Shown piece after piece: positions 25,377 to 33,089 of a stretch of 60,678 bases of DNA. Source of the stretch: a virus; IMG/VR virus record IMGVR_UViG_3300032897_000004, positions 1-60,678 of that record; one strand, written 5' to 3'. Made by a program: the position numbers and the translations under genes. The notes beneath the pieces were generated by a model, which saw nothing but the letters and a program-made list of their open reading frames with translations, did no database searches and was not told the DNA's origin. The stretch's first letter is position 1. Each line of letters begins with the position of its first letter.

Positions 25377-25714
25377 CAGGATGCCTCAACGCCCGTAACG
25401 TAGTCGTAGAGGCGATGGAGGTCAGCTTCTTCCCAGGTGGCGATGACGCGACAGACATCGTAGTAGGTGTCCTTGTTGAGGAGAGCGTCGCAGAGCCACT
25501 CAGGAGCCCGCTTGGCGCGTCGCAACAGCTCATGCTTGCCGACGCCCAGCCGCTCCGCCAAAGCCTCCATGACGGCCTCTGAGGGCGGCCCACAAAGGTC
25601 ACGCTCGATGAGCGAGAGGTACGGCGCTGAGATACCGACATCCTTGGCCAACTCGCGCAAGCCCAGACCACAATCTTCCCTCAGCGTGCGAAGAAAAGTT
25701 CCCAACGTTTCCAT
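25376..25714 (-). CDS. XRE-family HTH regulator
   Basis: A 112-aa protein. Residues 4-60 are a Cro/C1-type HTH (LRTLREDCGLGLRELAKDVG; ISAPYLSLIERD), and the C-terminal 50 residues are helical. GGAGGCAGC precedes the ATG. It heads a regulator trio (XRE, zinc-finger HTH, sigma-like) just before the late operon. Confidence 0.8.
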   Translation of the reverse strand: METLGTFLRTLREDCGLGLRELAKDVGISAPYLSLIERDLCGPPSEAVMEALAERLGVGKHELLRRAKRAPEWLCDALLNKDTYYDVCRVIATWEEADLHRLYDYVTGVEAS

Positions 25715-25722
25715 GCTGCCTC

Positions 25723-26046
25723 CTACAGTGCGGGCTTCCCGATGATGTCATCGCAGAAGTTCATCGCATCTGTTAAACTCTCCATAACTTTATAAACTGC
25801 CTTGTGAGCCTCAACATCTCGCTGGAAGTCGATTTGAGAGTCTCGCTGTTTCTTTCCGGGCTGTTTGACTTCGATGTAGTAAGTGATGCCATCGCGCAAC
25901 GCCAGAAGGTCTGAAATGCCAGGGTACGAATACATGTCTTGATGGACGTGGAAGACGAAAAATCCTCGTAGCCGAAGGTAATCACGAATAGCCTCCTTGA
26001 TTTTTGCCTCTGGCTGCTTGCCCCGTTTACCGGCCCGCGGGCTCAT
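25723..26046 (-). CDS. VRR-NUC family nuclease
   Basis: A 107-aa protein from ATG 26046, overlapping the previous stop (ATGA). It is a minimal PD-(D/E)XK nuclease: EAKIKEAIRDYLRLRGFFVF, then HQDMYSYPGISDLLAL, then YYIEVKQPGKKQRDSQIDFQ (E-x-K motif). Phage stand-alone VRR-NUC proteins are Holliday-junction or flap-type nucleases. It is embedded in the replication operon. Confidence 0.82.
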   Translation of the reverse strand: MSPRAGKRGKQPEAKIKEAIRDYLRLRGFFVFHVHQDMYSYPGISDLLALRDGITYYIEVKQPGKKQRDSQIDFQRDVEAHKAVYKVMESLTDAMNFCDDIIGKPAL

Positions 26047-26627
26047 GCCGTTTCCCTTCTGCTTTGGCCACTGAGCACCACGAGCGTGCACATACTGCGC
26101 AGACGGTCCACGACCGGCAGGCTGAGGTAGTCCTGCAGTTCGGCCAGCGTGGCGTTGCTGGTGAGAATCGTTGGTAGGCAGTACTCGTAGCGATGGTCGA
26201 CGAGGTCGTAGAACACGCCCTGCAGCCACTCCCTGTTGTTCTGCTGCTCAGTGCCCATGTCGTCAAGGATGAGCAGCGGGGCCACGAGACAGGTCTGCCA
26301 CAGCTCGGCATCGCCGCCGTTGTAGCTGTCCTTGAGGTCGGCCAGCACGGCGCGCATCTTGCAGAGCCTGCCGACCCGTAGCTCACGCATAATGGCGCTA
26401 GCCAGTGTGGTCTTGCCGGTGCCCACCGGGCCGATGAGCAACAGGCCATTAGTTGCAACACCCTTCCTGAAGTCGTCGCACCAGCGACGACAGGTGCGCA
26501 CGGCGTCCGTCTGCTCCATGAGGTCGAAGCTAACGTTGAAGAACCGCGGAGAGATACCGAGGTGGCGCATCTGCAGTTCGAAGTAACGCGTGTCGATTTC
26601 CTCCTGCGTCAGCGGTAGGTAGTTCAT
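26043..26627 (-). CDS. DnaC-like helicase loader ATPase
   Basis: A 194-aa AAA+ protein. Walker A is GPVGTGKTTLASAIM (about residue 66), Walker B LLILDDMGTEQ (about 117), and a sensor-1-like TILTSNATLAELQDY follows. N-terminal residues (RYFELQMRHLGISPRFFNVS) suit a loader. It places DnaB-type helicase at the origin. It lies next to the initiator-like gene, as in lambda O/P or DnaD/DnaC arrangements. Confidence 0.84.
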   Translation of the reverse strand: MNYLPLTQEEIDTRYFELQMRHLGISPRFFNVSFDLMEQTDAVRTCRRWCDDFRKGVATNGLLLIGPVGTGKTTLASAIMRELRVGRLCKMRAVLADLKDSYNGGDAELWQTCLVAPLLILDDMGTEQQNNREWLQGVFYDLVDHRYEYCLPTILTSNATLAELQDYLSLPVVDRLRSMCTLVVLSGQSRRETA

Positions 26628-26631
26628 GGCT

Positions 26632-27357
26632 TCACTCCCACTTGTCGGTGTAGACCTTGTTCTCGTCGGGCCTCTGGAAGCTCACCGGATGGTCCGCCGC
26701 GTAGCCCTCGGCGGCCTTGCGGACGTAATTGGCGTTGGGCGCATCCGCGGCGAGAGCGGCCCGCAGACCATGGACGAACGCCTCGGAGCTGAACTCCTGC
26801 TCCATATCCCAGAGGGGCTGGTAGAGCGCTGTCACCACACGACGGTCGGTGATGCGTCCAGTCTTGGTGGTCTGCTCGGCGAGCGCGACACCCATGGCGA
26901 TGTAGGCGCTGGGGTGTTTCGTCTTCGCCAGTATCTCGTTGGCTATCTCGCTCCAGTCGGTGGTGATGAGCGCATCAGCGCAACTTGACTTTTTCTTCGT
27001 GCCACTAGTAGTAATAGGTTTGTCTTTTACTTCTTTCTCTTCTTCCTTGGTAGGTGAAGAAAGTAAAGAAGAACCCAATATACTATTACTACTACTGTCC
27101 TGGCGGTTTTTGTCAATGTATATACCCGCAAGCTTGAGGGTATTTAGCAGTTCTTCGGGATTTGCAGCACTTTCGTCCTCTTCTCCCATTTCTCCTACTT
27201 GGTTGAGGGTATATACACGTGTATATACATCAGGATGCTGGACATAATCGGCCAAAACCATGTAGGAACGCAGCAGGGCGCGGAGGAATCCCCTCGGCTG
27301 TTGGTCGATGAAAATGTTCTCCTCATCGTTGAAGTACGTGCAGCGGCGCTTGCCCAC
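26632..27357 (-). CDS. Putative replication initiator (DnaD-like C-terminus)
   Basis: A 241-aa protein. N-terminal helices precede a low-complexity middle (residues about 65-130, Ser/Lys/Glu-rich) and a helical C-terminus with FVHGLRAALAADAPNANYVR then KAAEGY, resembling the DnaD/DnaB_2 C-terminal motif. The place beside the helicase loader supports an initiator role. The DNA of the middle (26985-27230) is markedly A+T-rich and palindromic, unlike its surroundings; as in lambda O, the origin may lie inside the gene. Confidence 0.55.
   Translation of the reverse strand: MGKRRCTYFNDEENIFIDQQPRGFLRALLRSYMVLADYVQHPDVYTRVYTLNQVGEMGEEDESAANPEELLNTLKLAGIYIDKNRQDSSSNSILGSSLLSSPTKEEEKEVKDKPITTSGTKKKSSCADALITTDWSEIANEILAKTKHPSAYIAMGVALAEQTTKTGRITDRRVVTALYQPLWDMEQEFSSEAFVHGLRAALAADAPNANYVRKAAEGYAADHPVSFQRPDENKVYTDKWE
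26985..27230. other. A+T-rich palindromic patch, candidate replication origin
   Basis: Within the initiator-like gene, about 26985-27135 is rich in T and A tracts in an otherwise G+C-rich genome. It is flanked by GTATATAC at 27118-27125 and by a perfect 20-bp palindrome GTATATACACGTGTATATAC at 27209-27228. This combination (binding sites plus an easily melted region in an initiator gene) resembles lambdoid origins. Origin function is inferred. Confidence 0.45.
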
Positions 27358-27707
27358 TACTTCTGCTCCCGGTAGATGGGTTCAGGGGCGTTCAGCTTCT
27401 TGGCGTCGGCCAGGGCCTTGCGGTCCTGAGCCCTGATAGCGCGGTAGCGCTTGACAAAGGAATGGCCTTCGTGGAAACACTCTACACCCACCCCTACTAA
27501 TCCGGCCAAGACTACCACTCCGAGTATCGCAGCGGCGAAGTAGAGCGTGCCGTAGATGCTGTCGCTCTGGGCGTGAAAGCGTCCAGCGCAGACCCACGCC
27601 AGCTGGAAGAACATGCCCGCGGCGAGCCAGCTGAGGCCGCAGGCGACGAAGAAGTAAACGGCATGGGTGAGGCGCTTGGGCTTAAGGTCAATGGTTTTCA
27701 GTTCCAT
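27357..27707 (-). CDS. Small membrane protein with two TM segments
   Basis: A 116-aa protein starting at ATG 27707 (TGATG overlap). Two hydrophobic stretches are clear: AVYFFVACGLSWLAAGMFFQ and TLYFAAAILGVVVLAGLVGV. The C-terminus is charged and cytoplasmic-looking. It sits inside the replication operon, between the RecB-like nuclease and the initiator. Function is unknown; a membrane anchor or superinfection function is possible. Confidence 0.65.
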   Translation of the reverse strand: MELKTIDLKPKRLTHAVYFFVACGLSWLAAGMFFQLAWVCAGRFHAQSDSIYGTLYFAAAILGVVVLAGLVGVGVECFHEGHSFVKRYRAIRAQDRKALADAKKLNAPEPIYREQK

Positions 27708-28600
27708 CACTCGTCTCCTGTGTGTTCGTCCAGGTCCTGTTCTTCGAGCCACTCGGCGAACTCCTCGGCGCGGTCCGGGCTCGTGATGTTCCACTCGCCG
27801 TTCTTACTGCGCTGTGCGACCTCCTCGGGCTCCATGTCGGGCTGACAGGCGTCGCCCAGGCAGTAGTCGCACTTCTTGGGATTGCATGCCGGGTCGGCCC
27901 CGATGATGACCTTGGGATAGATGCCGCGGGTCTTGCGACCCGAGAACTGCATGGTGCGTGGTAGGATAGGTGGTAGCTCAGGCAGGGCGTCACGGAGGTG
28001 CTCCAATTTGGCCATGCGCTGCACCACCAGCTCGCGGGCCGACTCGTTGTGAGCGACGGCTACCTCGATGGCGGGGATGTCGTGCATGAGGTTGCTTTGG
28101 ATGTAGTAGATAAGTGGTGGTAGGGTGAGTCCGAACGCCTCGTGGACGAACATGTCGTAGGCGATGACCTGCAGCATGTGCTTCGGCTGGGGGTAGACCC
28201 CGGTCTTCTGCAGATACACTACGGTCTTGACGTCGGCGATGCGCAGGCCGCCACCGTAGTTGATGATGGCATCGAAGCGGCCGGTCCAGCCGGGTGGCAG
28301 GAAGCCGCGGAGCGAACACTCTTTCTCGACGAGGATGCCGCCCTCGGCCCAGGCCGCATAGTGCATCTCGTGGAGCTGGTTGGCGAGGAAGAAGAGGAAG
28401 TCCTGCTTGCGCTGCTCCTCGCCGCCCTTCGGGCGAATCGCTGCGCCACTAAGGCGCAGCATAACGGCACGCGGGCACTGTCCAAGGTCAGAGATATGCA
28501 AGGAGTTCTCATCCCAACCGTGAGACTTCGCCTCGTATGCGAGCGCAAGCCTATGAAGGTAGCCTTCCAGAGAAAGGCATACCGAATCAATGTCTGTCAT
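27707..28600 (-). CDS. RecB/Cas4-like PD-(D/E)XK exonuclease
   Basis: A 297-aa protein. Motifs in order: LHISDLGQCPRAVMLRL near residue 35 (Cas4/RecB-like cysteine), GRFDAIINYGGGLRIADVKT (about 107-126, the D...D-x-K core), and a C-terminal Cys cluster (CNPKKCDYCLGDAC). This is the arrangement of iron-sulfur-bearing RecB-family exonucleases. A role in phage recombination or replication is likely. Confidence 0.8.
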   Translation of the reverse strand: MTDIDSVCLSLEGYLHRLALAYEAKSHGWDENSLHISDLGQCPRAVMLRLSGAAIRPKGGEEQRKQDFLFFLANQLHEMHYAAWAEGGILVEKECSLRGFLPPGWTGRFDAIINYGGGLRIADVKTVVYLQKTGVYPQPKHMLQVIAYDMFVHEAFGLTLPPLIYYIQSNLMHDIPAIEVAVAHNESARELVVQRMAKLEHLRDALPELPPILPRTMQFSGRKTRGIYPKVIIGADPACNPKKCDYCLGDACQPDMEPEEVAQRSKNGEWNITSPDRAEEFAEWLEEQDLDEHTGDE

Positions 28601-28618
28601 CTTACTCCAATAATGACC

Positions 28619-28978
28619 TCACGTGTTGTACCTGATGAAGTGGGCGGGGTTACCGGCCCAAACCTCTCCGGCGGGGATATCCTTGGTGACCACTGAGCCC
28701 GCACCGACGGCTGCTTCGTCGCCGATGCAGCGCACCTGTGGCAGGATGATGGCACGAGCCCCAATGAAGCACCTTCTGCCGATGTCGAGTGGCATTGGCA
28801 TGATGATGCTGCGGTCGAGAAGGTTGTGCTCGTGGGTGATTATCATGGCCTCACGACAGATGGCTGTGCCCTCGCCGACGACGACGTCGGCTGAGATATC
28901 AATGTCTGCCTTGTCTGAGATGTAGGCCGTCTTGTCTGCGTACAGACGTCCACCAAGGTGTTCTTGGTCTTCAATCAT
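28619..28978 (-). CDS. Left-handed beta-helix acyltransferase-like protein
   Basis: A 119-aa protein with hexapeptide-repeat character (YISDKADIDISADVVVGEGT; IGRRCFIGARAIILPQVRCI; GDEAAVGAGSVVTKDIPAGE) and the standard end VWAGNPAHFIR. It is a short member of the maltose/galactoside O-acetyltransferase-type LbH family. The substrate is unknown; it might modify a sugar on the host or virion. Confidence 0.8.
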   Translation of the reverse strand: MIEDQEHLGGRLYADKTAYISDKADIDISADVVVGEGTAICREAMIITHEHNLLDRSIIMPMPLDIGRRCFIGARAIILPQVRCIGDEAAVGAGSVVTKDIPAGEVWAGNPAHFIRYNT

Positions 28979-28984
28979 GTCTCT

Positions 28985-29350
28985 TTATAGCCTTCCCTCG
29001 TGAAGCGCTTTGTGGTGTCCACGACAAAGCCATCTCACCTCTAGCGGCTTGCTGTAGTCGTCGTGATGTTTCTCTGCCTTGGCACCACAAATCTCGCATG
29101 GTTGTGGGATAAGCTTGCCATCTCGCACAGCATTATTTGCTGTGTAGTTGGCGACGATGGCTGGTGTTCCCTTGCGCTTCTGGTAACGCTTGGCTTCGCT
29201 ACGCCGCACTGCTTCTGGGTCGCGACGGGCTACAGCGGCACGCCGTTCTTCTGGCGTCAGCTTCTGGTACCAGCCACGATGATACTCACGATGTTTGCAC
29301 TTAGGGCACACACCGCAGGTGCAAGTAACTGGTCTACCTCGCTTTGCCAT
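28985..29350 (-). CDS. Small HNH/zinc-binding protein
   Basis: A 121-aa protein. The N-terminus has a Cys set (CTCGVCPKCKHREYHRGWY) and basic helices. The C-terminus NNAVRDGKLIPQPCEICGAK followed by HHDDYSKPLEVRWLCRGHHK is the compact phage HNH-like fold (CxxC, HHDDY, WLCR.HH). It may be a nuclease or only DNA-binding. It follows the SSB-like gene by 13 bases. Confidence 0.75.
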   Translation of the reverse strand: MAKRGRPVTCTCGVCPKCKHREYHRGWYQKLTPEERRAAVARRDPEAVRRSEAKRYQKRKGTPAIVANYTANNAVRDGKLIPQPCEICGAKAEKHHDDYSKPLEVRWLCRGHHKALHEGRL

Positions 29351-29363
29351 GTGTTACATAATC

Positions 29364-30023
29364 CTAGAACGGGATATCCAGGTCCTCACTGCCAATCTCC
29401 ATGGCGGTGACGGGCTGCTGCACGACGGGCTGCTGCACAACAGGGGCCTGCACGACGGGGGCCTGTACGGGTGCCTGCTGGACCTGCTGGGCCATCTGCT
29501 GCTCGACCTGGGCGACCTGCTGCGGCGCGGCCTGCTGCGGCCCCGCGGCGAACTTGTCGAAACCCTTCGCGAGACGGATGACGGCCTGACCGGCGACGCC
29601 GAGCGGGTCGGTGCCAAGGTCAAGCTTGCCCGCGGTGATGAGGGCTGATACCACACGACCGGCATGCTGCATCGCGTTCTCACGACGGATGACGCCATCG
29701 TCGGCCTGACCGCCACCGCCACCGCCGTTGTTGTTGAACTGGCGCTCGGGGCGCAGGGCGAGCGGACCGGGGGTCAGCACCTGCAGGACGTTCGTGATGT
29801 TGCGGTAGACGATGTTGTTTGCACCCTGCTGGACCTCGACCTCGGCGTTGATGACCGTGGCCTGCTTGATGGTCTCCCAGAGGTTGTTGTGGTAGTTGTC
29901 GATGGTGTAGCTGAGGGCGTTGCCCTTACCATCAAGCTTTGCTGCGTCGCGCACCACCATGTACGGATACCCCTTCGAGTTAGTCCGCATCTGGTAGTCC
30001 TTGAGCGAGATAACTTCTGCCAT
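29364..30023 (-). CDS. Single-stranded DNA-binding-like protein
   Basis: A 219-aa protein from ATG 30023 with GAAGGAGAGCGT upstream. Residues about 1-95 are an OB-type beta segment (KGYPYMVVRDAAKLDGKGNA; LWETIKQATVINAEVEVQQG). A Gly/Asn linker, a helix, a long Gln/Pro/Val-rich tail and the terminal acidic tip DLDIPF follow. The acidic -PF tip is the protein-recruiting end of bacterial SSBs. The N-terminal fold is divergent, so the SSB call rests on the tail and the operon. Confidence 0.66.
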   Translation of the reverse strand: MAEVISLKDYQMRTNSKGYPYMVVRDAAKLDGKGNALSYTIDNYHNNLWETIKQATVINAEVEVQQGANNIVYRNITNVLQVLTPGPLALRPERQFNNNGGGGGGQADDGVIRRENAMQHAGRVVSALITAGKLDLGTDPLGVAGQAVIRLAKGFDKFAAGPQQAAPQQVAQVEQQMAQQVQQAPVQAPVVQAPVVQQPVVQQPVTAMEIGSEDLDIPF

Positions 30024-30050
30024 ACGCTCTCCTTCGTTGGATGTAATAAC

Positions 30051-30056
30051 AGTGTA
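30051..30056 (-). promoter_or_regulatory. Possible extended -10 before the SSB-like gene
   Basis: The minus strand reads TGT-TACACT, 28 bases before the start codon and just downstream of the terminator hairpin at 30088-30113. A TTGTCC lies 19 bases further upstream. It is weaker than the other promoters but well placed after a terminator. Confidence 0.42.
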
Positions 30057-30080
30057 ACACACAGCGGAGAGCGCGGGACA

Positions 30081-30113
30081 AAGAAAAGCCCCCCGCCCGG
30101 CGGGACGGGGGGC
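30081..30113 (-). terminator. Rho-independent terminator after the XRE gene
   Basis: On the minus strand a G+C stem (GCCCCCCGTCCC / GGGCGGGGGGC) is followed at once by TTTTCTT. It ends the helicase/XRE transcription unit before the SSB-led unit. This is one of the few hairpins here with a real T-tract. Confidence 0.78.
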
Positions 30114-30140
30114 AGTTAGGCGGTTGGGTGTGGGGTGTTC

Positions 30141-30626
30141 TTAGCTGGCCTGCTCCTCTTCTGCACCTTCGGTCTCCTCGGTGATGAGGACCGGCACGAC
30201 AACGGTGACGGCTCCCTTCAAGAGCATGATGGTCCCGAAGGTGCGTCCGAAGGCGACTTCGAGCTTCTCACGTTCGCTGGCGCTGGGCAGGCGCTGGCCA
30301 CGCTCGATGAGCGAGAGCGTCGGGTAGGAGATACCGACCTCTTCGGCCACTGCCCTCACCGACCCGCGGGCCTCGCGGGCGCTGCGCAGGGCCTCTACGG
30401 TACCCTTCGCTGCGAGCCCGAGCTTGAAGGCCGGGTCGGCGTCTTCAGACTGCGCGGGCTCCTCTTCCTCGACAGTCTGCTGGAGCTGGAGGTCGGCGAT
30501 GTCCTTGCCGAGACGGTCGTAGAACGACGCCAGCTCATCGCGGTCCTTCTGGAGACGCCCAATCAGCTCTCCAGGTCCAGCAACAGCGCGGGACTTGAGG
30601 TACTCGGCTGCGGTGTTTCCAGACAT
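30141..30626 (-). CDS. XRE-like HTH protein with long N-terminal helix
   Basis: A 161-aa protein. Residues 15-60 are helical and acidic. Residues about 85-135 carry the HTH (SVRAVAEEVGISYPTLSLIE then RGQRLPSASEREKLEVAF). The C-terminus is hydrophobic then acidic. It begins at ATG 30626 behind AGGGAGACC, 64 bases inside the 3' end of the helicase gene. A transcriptional or replication regulator is likely. Confidence 0.74.
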   Translation of the reverse strand: MSGNTAAEYLKSRAVAGPGELIGRLQKDRDELASFYDRLGKDIADLQLQQTVEEEEPAQSEDADPAFKLGLAAKGTVEALRSAREARGSVRAVAEEVGISYPTLSLIERGQRLPSASEREKLEVAFGRTFGTIMLLKGAVTVVVPVLITEETEGAEEEQAS

Positions 30627-31948
30627 TGCTTGTGGTCTCCCTCTTCGAGATAGCTTGCCGACACGTCGGTAAACTTGGTCAGATGGCGGTCGAAGTGTAA
30701 ACCTGCTACCCCCACCGGACCGAATCTGTTCTTTGCGATGATGCAGCTCACAAACGACGACAACGGGTCCTCCGGGTCTGGCCAGAGGAAGCAGACGACG
30801 TCCGCGTCCTGCTCAATCGCTCCGCTCTCTCGCAGGTCTGAGAGTTGCGGCTTCTTGTCCTTCCGCGCCTCCACTTCGCGATTCAGCTGCGAGATGGCTA
30901 AGATGGGGACTCCCATGTCCTTAGCCAGCCCCTTGAAGCTGCGGCTGAGGTTCGCTACCTCACGCTCGCGGCTTTCCACTCTTGTCGCAGTATCATACTG
31001 CATCAGCTGCACATAATCAACAATGACAAGGGCGACGTGCTGCTTGGCCGCAAACTGCTTCACAACGGCCCGCATCTGCGGAAAGGTCAGGTGGGCGTTG
31101 TCGTCGATGTAGAACGGCACGCTCTCCATCTCCTGCGTTGCGCTGCAGACCCGCTGCAACTCGTCAGAAGATACGTTACCACTTCTGAGAGATTGCGAAA
31201 CAACTCCCGACGAACTGGAGGCAACGCGGTCAATCAGCTCGCTTTTCGACATTTCGAGGCTGAAGAAGAGTACCGCCCCATCTCCCGAGAGGGCGACTCT
31301 CTTCGCGATGTCGAGCGCTAACGATGTCTTGCCGACGCCGGGTCGGGCCGCCAGCACATAGACAAGGGATGGGGAGAAGCCAACCAGATAGTGGTCAATG
31401 CCATGGAAGCCACTGGAGACGTGCTCCATGCCGAAGTCGGGTTCACCGAGGTGGGCATAGTGCTCCCGTGCAATGGTGTCGAAGCGCTGCATCTCACTGT
31501 CGTGGGCCGTCTCACCAATGGAGAGGATGTCGCGCTCCAGACTGCCCAACAGGTCCGTGGCGGAGAGTCTGCCGTCCTGAATCTCTCGCAGCGCACGCTG
31601 CGAGGCGTCGGAGATATGACGCACTGCGGCCATGTCCCGCACCGCGGCGATGTAACGCTCGGCGTTCTGGGGTTCATAGACCTGCAGAACGAGATGTTCG
31701 AGGAAGGCATGTCCGCCCACTTCCTCCAGCTGGCCGCGGGTCGCAAGCTCGCTGCCCACCGTGATGGGTTCGACCGTACCATGCTCGAAAACGGCAGCGG
31801 CTGCGTCGAAGATGAGACGATGGGCGGGGCGCTGAAAGTCCGTGGCGCTGAGGCGGCGGATGACTGTTGCGGCATCATAGCCCAGGAGGATACCCATGAC
31901 GGCCTCTTCGGCTCTGATGTCGGCGATGAGCTGTTCGTTCTCTTCCAT
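30563..31948 (-). CDS. Replicative DNA helicase, DnaB-like
   Basis: A 461-aa protein. The N-terminal DnaB domain opens with AEEAVMGILLGYD. The RecA-like motor has Walker A ARPGVGKTSLALDIAKR (about 200), LVIVDYVQLMQ (Walker B), and LSQLNREVEARKDKKPQLSD then LRESGAIEQDADVVCFL, the DnaB signature. It unwinds the fork and is loaded by the DnaC-like protein. It ends within the XRE gene. Confidence 0.93.
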   Translation of the reverse strand: MEENEQLIADIRAEEAVMGILLGYDAATVIRRLSATDFQRPAHRLIFDAAAAVFEHGTVEPITVGSELATRGQLEEVGGHAFLEHLVLQVYEPQNAERYIAAVRDMAAVRHISDASQRALREIQDGRLSATDLLGSLERDILSIGETAHDSEMQRFDTIAREHYAHLGEPDFGMEHVSSGFHGIDHYLVGFSPSLVYVLAARPGVGKTSLALDIAKRVALSGDGAVLFFSLEMSKSELIDRVASSSSGVVSQSLRSGNVSSDELQRVCSATQEMESVPFYIDDNAHLTFPQMRAVVKQFAAKQHVALVIVDYVQLMQYDTATRVESREREVANLSRSFKGLAKDMGVPILAISQLNREVEARKDKKPQLSDLRESGAIEQDADVVCFLWPDPEDPLSSFVSCIIAKNRFGPVGVAGLHFDRHLTKFTDVSASYLEEGDHKQCLETPQPSTSSPALLLDLES

Positions 31949-31960
31949 ACAGACTCCAAA

Positions 31961-31987
31961 CCCGGGGCGGGAAGACCCCGCCCCGGG
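31961..31987 (-). terminator. GC hairpin between the holin-like and helicase genes
   Basis: CCCGGGGCGGG and CCCGCCCCGGG arms form a near-perfect stem; the minus strand continues TTTGGAG. It lies in the 67-base gap upstream of the helicase gene. Probably a partial terminator. Confidence 0.5.
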
Positions 31988-32015
31988 CGTTCACACCGGT
32001 CCGCTAGCTCGGTGG

Positions 32016-32474
32016 TTACTCTGCTTCAGGCGGCTCAGACTCTCCGCAATCGCAATCGCAGAAGTCGTCCCCGCAACCCTCAAGGAGGATGTCGAACGCA
32101 CTCTTGCGCCCGACGCCATAGGTCACGTTAGTCGGCGACAGCCAGTTATAGGCGGCGACGATAGCGGCAGCGATAGCAGCGCCGAGGATGGCCTTCCAAT
32201 CGCCCGCGCCAAGGTTCAGGACGTGCGAGCCCATGGTAACGAGCTGGCCAAGTGCGGTGCCGATAAAGACCAACAGGAGGTCGGTCTCCAGGTCAACCGC
32301 CTTCAGGCTCATCACGTACTTGTATGCGGCCACGACCACGGCAGCGATACCGGCGGCGACGACTGCTCGCCACTGGGTCGCACCGAGGGTCAAGACGCTT
32401 CCACCATAGGTAGCCGCGGCGGCCAGACAGGCAGCAATGAAGACCTTGAGCAACTGCTCGATTTCGTACTTCAT
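32016..32474 (-). CDS. Holin-like membrane protein with internal duplication
   Basis: A 152-aa protein. Two homologous halves are visible: a hydrophobic segment ending GSVLTLGATQWRAVVAAGIA then AVVVAAYKYV, and GSHVLNLGAGDWKAILGAAI then AAAIVAAYNWL. This gives up to four membrane segments. The C-terminus is cytoplasmic-looking, acidic and Cys-rich (CGDDFCDCDCGES). A strong GGAGGTGAAAC precedes the ATG. The pattern suits a holin, though it is separated from the lysins by the primase block. Confidence 0.58.
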   Translation of the reverse strand: MKYEIEQLLKVFIAACLAAAATYGGSVLTLGATQWRAVVAAGIAAVVVAAYKYVMSLKAVDLETDLLLVFIGTALGQLVTMGSHVLNLGAGDWKAILGAAIAAAIVAAYNWLSPTNVTYGVGRKSAFDILLEGCGDDFCDCDCGESEPPEAE

Positions 32475-32788
32475 GTTTCACCTCCTTCTCGGTCGTCGTT
32501 TGTTAGTAGAGGTTGCGCGGTATCCGGCCAGATGCCGGAGCTGTGGGCATACGTGTAGACTCGTTCTTCGACGAATTCGTACGTCGCATCGGACTGGTTC
32601 GGGCAGTTGATGGGGTGCACATCGGGGGGAAGCTTCTGGTACCACTGCGCCATCATCGGGGCCGTCTCCTCAGTCGGCACACCGATGAAGCCCTTGTGGA
32701 AGGGACTGCGGATGATGTAGAGGACGTCGTTGCCGTCCTGTTCTAACACCCAGACCTGCGGATTGATGCGCCTGTAGGAACACTCCAT
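32471..32788 (-). CDS. Unknown 105-aa protein
   Basis: A 105-aa soluble protein (YRRINPQVWVLEQDGNDVLY; SPFHKGFIGVPTEETAPMMA). It overlaps the holin-like gene by 4 bases and starts just after a large inverted repeat. No family is recognised. Confidence 0.58.
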   Translation of the reverse strand: MECSYRRINPQVWVLEQDGNDVLYIIRSPFHKGFIGVPTEETAPMMAQWYQKLPPDVHPINCPNQSDATYEFVEERVYTYAHSSGIWPDTAQPLLTNDDREGGET

Positions 32789-32798
32789 ATGTTACCCC

Positions 32799-32852
32799 GG
32801 GCGGCGGCCCGACGGGAGACCGTGTCGGCGAGGAGGAGATTGGCCGCCGCCC
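32799..32852. repeat. Long inverted repeat in a gene gap
   Basis: Arms GGGCGGCGGCC (32799-32809) and GGCCGCCGCCC (32842-32852) are perfect over 11 bp with a 32-base spacer. Outer GTTAC/GTAAC arms extend the symmetry after a 3-base mismatch. It fills the gap between the MerR-like gene and the 105-aa gene. It could be a transcript hairpin, an operator pair or a recombination relic. Confidence 0.6.
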
Positions 32853-32864
32853 AGAGTAACAGTA

Positions 32865-33089
32865 TCACAGACCGTTTACGTAACGGCTGTGAGCCTCAGT
32901 GATGACGTCTGACTCGCGTTCGATGAAGGAGTCGAGGTCTTCGCGAGTGACGAAGCGCAGTGCGCCCCCCTGACGGACGCTCGGCAGCATGCTCCTGCTG
33001 CCGCTTTCCACCGTGCACCAGCGGTACACCGTGTCAGCGTCAACACCGAGTTCGTCTGCTACATCTCTTATTGTAAGGAAGGTGGTCAC
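32865..33089 (-). CDS. MerR-like / excisionase-type HTH protein
   Basis: A 74-aa protein. TIRDVADELGVDADTVYRWC is a canonical helix-turn-helix, followed by a wing with LRFVTREDLDSFIERE, as in excisionase/helix-turn-helix type 17 proteins. It is coupled to the primase gene (33086-33089 overlap). Without an integrase nearby, a regulator is more likely than an excisionase. Confidence 0.8.
   Translation of the reverse strand: MTTFLTIRDVADELGVDADTVYRWCTVESGSRSMLPSVRQGGALRFVTREDLDSFIERESDVITEAHSRYVNGL

Noticed and set aside
24808-33089. Lysogeny module
   Set aside because: XRE and MerR/excisionase-type proteins exist, but no integrase, recombinase or attachment site was found in the window.
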